From an uncultured Stenotrophomonas sp. (GTDB lineage: Bacteria; Pseudomonadota; Gammaproteobacteria; Xanthomonadales; Xanthomonadaceae), in NCBI RefSeq assembly GCF_945952405.1, contig NZ_CAMFIA010000019.1:17118-81117 (forward strand): a stretch of DNA of 64,000 nt, given 5' to 3'. A model generated the notes under the pieces. It did no database searches, was not told the DNA's origin, and saw nothing but the letters and a program-made list of their open reading frames with translations. Positions 61,698 to 64,000 of this stretch are shown here, piece after piece. Both the position numbers and the translations under genes were made by a program. Every line of letters starts with the position of its first letter. The stretch's first letter is position 1.

Positions 61698-63455
61698 ATG
61701 AGAACCGTGATGAACGACCACGTCCGCGCACGAACCGACTCCCGCCGCCCGCGGCCGGCCCGACGGGCGCTGCTGTGCTGCGCCGTGCTGCTCAGCCTGG
61801 CCGCCCCGGCCGGTGCAATGGCCGCCGAAACCACCATGGTCAAGCTGATCAAGGGCCTGATCGCCAGCGGTGCGCTCAAGCCCGAAGATGGCCAGGCATT
61901 GCTGGTGCAGGCCGAAGCCGAGGCGGCAGCCGCGCAGCGCACCGCCGCTGCCGGCAGCAGCGCGGCCGCCGGTGGCGTGGCACTGGAGGCCGGTGACGTA
62001 CGCGTGCCCTACGTGCCACAGAGTGTGCGCGACGGCATCCGTGATGAGGTGCGCCAGGACGTGATGGCCCAAGCCAAGTCGGAAGGCTGGGCCGCACCCA
62101 ACGAAGTGGCCGAGTGGACCAAGCGCATCAAGGTCACCGGTGACATGCGCGTGCGCAGCGAGTCGCGCTTCTATTCCGAGCGCAACAGCGACATCGTGAG
62201 CAACTGGGCGTCGATCAATTCCGGCAACGGCTTCGATACCAATACCAACACCAACCTGCAGCTGCCGCCGCTGCTGAACAGCCGCCAGGACCGCCGCAAC
62301 CTGTGGCGCATCCGCGCCCGCCTCGGCATCGAAGCGACCATCGGCCAGCACACCACCGCCGGCGTGCGCCTGGCCAGCGGCAGCAGCAATGGGCCGGTGT
62401 CGACCACCGAGCAGCTGGGTGGGGGCCTGAGCAAGAAGGATGTGTGGCTGGACCAGGCCTGGTTGGCCTACAGCCCGGCCGACTGGGTGACGGTGCGCGG
62501 TGGTCGCTTCGGCAACCCGTTCTGGACCAGCGATACGCTGTTCTCCAACGACCTGAACTTCGACGGCCTTGCCGCCAACCTGAAGTACGACTTCGGTGGC
62601 AGTGACTTCGACCTGTTCGGTACCCTGGCCGTGGTGCCGCTGGAGTACACCTCCGACAGCTCGCCCAGCCAGAGCCGGGTCAAGACGCCGAACGAGAACA
62701 AGTGGCTGTCTGGCGCCCAGGTCGGCGTGAACTGGCGTTTCAACGACGACAATGCCCTGCGCGCGGCACTGGGCTACTACGACTTCAAGAACATCAGCGG
62801 CCGTCTGTCGTCGCCGTGCGCGCTGTATGCCGGTGCGGTCGGCTGTGATACCGACTGGTCGCGTCCTGCCTTCATGCAGAAGGGCAACACCCTGATGCTG
62901 ATCCGCGACATCGCGCGCAACCCGCTGGATCCGGCCAATACGCCGACCCCGCAGTATGTCGGCCTGGCTTCGGCGTTCCGCCTGGCGACACTGAACCTGC
63001 GCTGGGATACGCAGCTGGCGCAGGATATCGGCATGCGCCTGGAAGGCGACTACATCCGCAACCTGGCCTACGACAAGCAGGCGATGTTCCGCCGTGCCAA
63101 CAACGGCATCGTCAACAACTACGGTGCCGGTGGCACCGCCAGCATCGATACCTTCCGCAGTGGCGATACCGCATGGATGGTGCAGGCCACGTTCGGTGCC
63201 ACCGACCTGAAGGAAAAGGGCCAGTGGCAGGCGCTGCTGGGCTACAAGCACATCGAGGCCGATGCATTGCCGGATGCCTACAACGACCCGAATTTCCACC
63301 TGGGCGGCACCAATGCCCGCGGCTACTACGTGGGCGGGGCCTATGCACTGGATGCGCGCAGCTGGATCAGCGGCAAGTGGATGGCTGCCAAGGAGGTATC
63401 CGGCGCACCGCTGTCGATCGATGTGTTCCAGCTGGAGTTCAATACCGGCTTCTGA
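61698..63455 (+). CDS. Putative outer-membrane porin
   Basis: About 585 residues. A signal region (RALLCCAVLLSLAAPAGAMA) is followed by a helical, probably coiled-coil stretch (LIKGLIASGALKPEDGQALL and the Glu/Ala-rich run after it). A long beta-barrel of alternating strands follows (KITVTGDMRVRSESRFY-like start, WLAYSPADWVTVRGGRFGNP), ending in the outer-membrane signal VFQLEFNTGF with terminal Phe. It fits the 'putative porin' family with an S-layer-homology-like N-terminal helix. The start is unclear between GTG 61680, ATG 61698 and ATG 61710. It follows the TonB-like gene by 30 bases. Confidence 0.85.
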   Translation: MRTVMNDHVRARTDSRRPRPARRALLCCAVLLSLAAPAGAMAAETTMVKLIKGLIASGALKPEDGQALLVQAEAEAAAAQRTAAAGSSAAAGGVALEAGDVRVPYVPQSVRDGIRDEVRQDVMAQAKSEGWAAPNEVAEWTKRIKVTGDMRVRSESRFYSERNSDIVSNWASINSGNGFDTNTNTNLQLPPLLNSRQDRRNLWRIRARLGIEATIGQHTTAGVRLASGSSNGPVSTTEQLGGGLSKKDVWLDQAWLAYSPADWVTVRGGRFGNPFWTSDTLFSNDLNFDGLAANLKYDFGGSDFDLFGTLAVVPLEYTSDSSPSQSRVKTPNENKWLSGAQVGVNWRFNDDNALRAALGYYDFKNISGRLSSPCALYAGAVGCDTDWSRPAFMQKGNTLMLIRDIARNPLDPANTPTPQYVGLASAFRLATLNLRWDTQLAQDIGMRLEGDYIRNLAYDKQAMFRRANNGIVNNYGAGGTASIDTFRSGDTAWMVQATFGATDLKEKGQWQALLGYKHIEADALPDAYNDPNFHLGGTNARGYYVGGAYALDARSWISGKWMAAKEVSGAPLSIDVFQLEFNTGF

Positions 63456-63552
63456 CCGGTGACGTGATGTGGATCACGTCGTGCGTGGCGGGGGCGCAGC
63501 GATGCGCCCGTCTAAGGAAAGGAGACCACGCGTTGTACAAAAGGAGGAGTGG

Positions 63553-63882
63553 ATGAACCGTCGCAAGCTGTTCGAGAGTTCCGAACCGTCCGGCCAGTCG
63601 CTGGGCATCGGGCCGGCCTATGTCTCGGTGGAGGGGCTGCGCCAGCACCTGGCGGAGTTCCTGCTGTATGCCGGGCGGCCGGTGGTGATCATGCGCGGGC
63701 GCAGCGAAGTGGGCTATTTCCTGCCGGCACGCTGCTGGCGCCAGCGCGATGATGACCCACTGGCGGCGGCCGCCGCCGACCAGCTGCTGGACGCGGCCGG
63801 TTTCCAGGCTGAGGACATCCAGCAGGTGGAGCAGGAGTTCAACGCCATGCGCCAGCGCACCGTGCTGCACTCACGGCGCTGA
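63553..63882 (+). CDS. Small unknown protein with a Phd/YefM-like pattern (third copy)
   Basis: A 109-residue soluble protein. VSVEGLRQHLAEFLLYAGRP followed by VVIMRGRSEVGYFLPARCW repeats the strand-helix-strand pattern of the N-termini encoded at 30478 and 31150, though with low identity. The rest is an Ala-rich helical tail. The ATG at 63553 has a perfect AGGAGG about eight bases upstream. It closes the secretion locus, so the same kind of protein stands near both ends. A regulatory role is suggested, not shown. Confidence 0.65.
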   Translation: MNRRKLFESSEPSGQSLGIGPAYVSVEGLRQHLAEFLLYAGRPVVIMRGRSEVGYFLPARCWRQRDDDPLAAAAADQLLDAAGFQAEDIQQVEQEFNAMRQRTVLHSRR

Positions 63883-63889
63883 GGCTCCG

Positions 63890-63917
63890 GTAGAGCCGAG
63901 CCCATGCTCGGCTCTAC
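63890..63917 (+). repeat. Full SMAG palindrome
   Basis: GTAGAGCCGAGCCCATGCTC plus GGCTCTAC is an almost complete palindrome whose end is the reverse of its GTAG head, eight bases after the last gene. It probably terminates the locus. Confidence 0.85.
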
Positions 63918-63918
63918 A

Positions 63919-64000
63919 GTAGATCCACGCCATGCGTGGAGGGTCAGATCCACGCCATGCGTGGAGGGTCAGATCCACGCCATGCGTGGAGGGTCAGATC
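63919..64000 (+). repeat. Tandem 25-bp SMAG-derived array running off the window
   Basis: After one GTAGATCCACGCCATGCGTG element, the core GATCCACGCCATGCGTGGAG plus GGTCA recurs at exact 25-base steps (63922, 63947, 63972, 63997). Only the first unit keeps GTAG; later ones read TCAG. The array is cut by the window end. Confidence 0.9.

Overview
The window looks like a chromosomal segment of a Stenotrophomonas species, most likely the S. maltophilia complex (Gammaproteobacteria, Xanthomonadales). The DNA is GC-rich, the genes sit in tight operons with many ATGA or GTGA start/stop overlaps, and the intergenic gaps hold many short palindromes opening with GTAG, the signature of the SMAG-type REP elements of this species. 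No phage, integrase, transposase, tRNA, rRNA or CRISPR array was seen.

Layout. 1-1917: a minus-strand arsenic resistance operon arsR-arsC-ACR3. 2107-3917: a periplasmic retropepsin-like protease and two small proteins. 4112-9051: a molybdenum cofactor operon, moaA, a moaC-moaB fusion, moeA, moaD, moaE, mobA and a small orphan gene. 9197-19719: a respiratory nitrate reductase operon, narK (type II), narG, narH, narJ, narI, a PpiC-type foldase gene and narK (type I). 19905-24024: a HemN-like protein without radical-SAM cysteines, an FNR/ANR regulator with its Fe-S cysteines, and modABC for molybdate uptake. 24162-26116 (minus): an Aer-like PAS protein and a diflavin reductase. 26326-27961: azlCD and a divergent Lrp-type regulator. 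Four FNR-box-like sites (3991, 9087, 19865, 26196) tie the Moco, nitrate, hemN-like/fnr and PAS/diflavin units to the encoded FNR. Together they form an anaerobic module covering molybdate uptake, cofactor synthesis, nitrate transport and reduction, and redox sensing.

From 28142 to 63882 lies one large envelope and secretion locus. It opens with an STN-domain protein, a FecI-type sigma factor and a FecR-type regulator, then two paralogous proteins with a Phd/YefM-like N-terminus. A type II secretion system is split in two: gspG-K-L-M-D-E-F, then gspJ-I-H on the minus strand and gspC. Between the halves lie a PstS-like exported protein and a 4127-residue filamentous-haemagglutinin-like TpsA. 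After gspC come a small exported cysteine protein (minus strand), the TpsB transporter, an ExbB fused to a periplasmic DUF2341/LamG-like domain, ExbD, a TonB-like protein, a putative porin and a third Phd-like protein. There is no TonB-dependent receptor in the window. The arrangement suggests a sigma-factor-controlled, proton-motive-force-coupled surface system that combines type II and two-partner secretion. This is the best candidate here for an undescribed system.

SMAG palindromes occupy three of the four convergent gene junctions, supply the stop codons of gspF and gspC, and form tandem arrays at 54124-54412 and at the right edge of the window. All family assignments come from reading motifs in the translations; no database search was run.
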